Below, one piece after another: positions 19,533 through 21,443 of a DNA stretch of 21,443 nt. Each line of letters opens with the position of its first letter. Position 1 is the first letter of the stretch. The notes beneath the pieces are model-generated. The model did not search any database. It was not told the DNA's origin and worked only from the letters and a program-made list of their open reading frames with translations. This DNA is from Phoronis australis (lineage: Eukaryota; Phoronida; Phoronidae): the NCBI GenBank assembly GCA_002633005.1, contig NMRA01000129.1:815108-836550 (forward strand). Direction: 5' to 3'. The position numbers were made by a program, and so were the translations under genes.

Positions 19533-21443
19533 GTAAGTGTGTAAATTTACTAAAAATGCGTCTTGATGTACTGATTAAAAAGATGTCATATTTTGACCAA
19601 ATATACTTGATGATGTCGTAAACATTCTGGCTGAAAAGGTTTGAGATCTGATGTCGAGAAACTGAAAAAATATGCAAAAAAACAACATATTTTCCCAGGC
19701 TAATTTGAGATTCTCTTCTCACTGTCCTCTTGTCTGGGCAGTGGTATTAGACCATAGACAATATGCCCTCCTCACCAGCCGGCCACAGCAGAGACGATGA
19801 TACATTTTAGTTTTGCTTGTATGGGGAAAGCTGTTCGGCAAATTAAGCCTCGCCCTGACTAAATCATCAGAAGTCACATTGCATCTTTCGAGTGTACTAG
19901 TAGTAATACACACTTCTTATAAATAATCACTGATAACATAGCAGTTAGCACTGGTCGACTTGAATAATAGTATAGCATATAGTCAATAGGGGTTTCTGAT
20001 TTCGGAACCAGTTTCATTGACTGAATAGCAGGTCCATTATCCAGTGATTGTCTGGTTCTCAAAATCAGGGATGACTGGAAAATCTGCCATCACCTGCATG
20101 GTTCCCTGCATGAGAGCCAATCATGCACACCGGCGTTAGCTAAGAGGTAAGTGCATTGGAGAGGCTTTATCCATCATGCCCGGAAGTCGCATAATACAAC
20201 ACCCCTTGCCCTTCTGCGGGACAAGCACACATTCTGGCTACTGGCTATAATAACCTTCCCATTACTTTTTGTATGTTTCTGTTTGACCTCGCTCACTTTG
20301 GCTGTAATGGAGTTAGGTCATCAATTTAATTGACAGAATGACGGGCTATTAAAAAAATATTGATTGCGAGAGTATTTTTTGAGCTGGAAAATTCAAAACT
20401 CCATCTGCTTTCAAATGTATCCTTCTAAATTCGAAAGGTGCACATAGTAACGAGAGTTTCATAGTTTAGCCAGGGTTAAGCATAATGTGAAGGAACTCTT
20501 CCAGCATGCATAATGGATTAGTAGGATGTGTCACCACCTAGTGCCTTTGCTAACTAACAAAGTCATTAGTGTTGTCATTTTATAATAGTCTTCTGGTATA
20601 TCTATTTGAGAAGTTAGTACGTTTGTGAATGAATGAACCTGGCGGAAAGAAACCGTGATTGCAGGAGATCTTGTTCAAGTAAAAACGTTTTACAGACTTT
20701 GATGGCTTCAAATGTGTCCTATACTCAAAATAAATTTAGAGCAAAGTGTGTTTGTCATTGAGCGAATTTAATGCTAGCTGGTATGCACATATCTACTCTT
20801 GTTTATTTCGCACACGTCTTAACTGAACAAGTTCTCTTTGGTGAAACTGAAAACAGCATCACCCTGAGAGCAGAAATATACTATGGGTTTGGTTGACTCG
20901 TGTTACAAATCAACCTTGTCTGACTGTGCTGAAACATTATTTCCATCATTTTGTGTTTCTGTTGGATGTAGTTGTCTTTATTTACAACACATTCAGAATT
21001 CATCTGAATTTGGCCTTGAGATATTTATAATAACGTTACAGGTTATTCTCCAGCACATTGTCCAAAACACTTGGCTCCCAAATTATAAAGTGAATTTGCC
21101 GCCTTTGTAGTTGAAATGTGTAGTGATGACTCATGTTTCACACACTCTTGGAATTTCAATATTTCACCTAATGTTACTGCAGACAAATCTAGTTGTAATT
21201 TGCCAGAATGTTCCCCTTGTACAAATAGAACTAGGATGTTCAATCATCTCCAGTGTTGACAGCTTCAGATGAGAGCATTGTTTAGTTTGATACACTATGA
21301 CTTTCAAAACCTGCTAACATCGAGTTGTTTATGGACTTACAGAGTTTCATGATTTATATTGAATTTATGTACAGCAGTAATTTGACCATTTGCAAATTGG
21401 TGGGTTAAAAATGAAAATACCTATGGGAAACATTAAAATATTA
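19533..21443. other. No gene recognised; possible intron or intergenic
   Basis: Contains the candidate exon at 20069-20146 and a plausible acceptor at 21039-21041 (AACGTTACAG), after which one frame reads VILQHIVQNTWLPNYK and stops at 21110. These do not link in a single consistent frame, so no gene model is given. The remainder is AT-rich unique sequence. Confidence 0.4.

Noticed and set aside
20883-21110. 75-codon plus-strand frame near the right edge
   Set aside because: Contains an acceptor-like site (21039-21041), but no donor or phase-consistent upstream exon links to it and no family is recognised.

Overview
The window looks like nuclear DNA from an AT-rich animal genome. Evidence is canonical GT/AG introns several kilobases long, a split gene, dispersed and tandem repeats, and one single-N assembly join. 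The one protein family I can recognise is type I phosphatidylinositol-4-phosphate 5-kinase (PIP5K1). The THAP transposon with TTAA duplications and the general texture would suit a marine invertebrate, perhaps a deuterostome, but the sequence alone does not fix the phylum.

Left and middle (1-13,400): the 5' part of a PIP5K1 gene on the minus strand. Three coding exons chain in phase: a start exon (13021-12970, ends phase 1), a 26-nt microexon (9614-9589, phase 1 to 0) and a family-diagnostic exon (6248-6111, phase 0 to 0) ending in the motif just before the kinase domain. Introns 1 and 2 are about 3.35 kb each. Intron 3 fills the window to its left edge, so all kinase-core exons lie outside. 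A YY1-like and an NRF1-like site about 320 bp upstream of the ATG mark the likely promoter. Intron 3 holds a ~1 kb near-identical direct duplication whose junction is exactly one N, probably two alleles placed in tandem by assembly. It also holds a 26-bp minisatellite and a decayed 125-bp tandem pair.

Right (13,400-19,100): upstream CpG-rich DNA, then a cluster of repeats. These are two copies of a C-rich dispersed repeat, two inverted copies of a small element with CATGCGCGCACCCA termini, and a 1.33 kb Kolobok-like DNA transposon. The transposon has perfect TTAA target duplications and ~313-bp inverted arms. Each arm carries the start of a THAP zinc-finger reading frame, so the two frames face each other. 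Both are broken, and no intact transposase is present.

Far right (19,100-21,443): no recognisable gene. A CRE, a ZNF143-like core, a short ATG exon and a strong splice donor near 19,450-19,540 could be the start of an unrecognised plus-strand gene. That call is weak. No rRNA, convincing tRNA or CRISPR array was seen.
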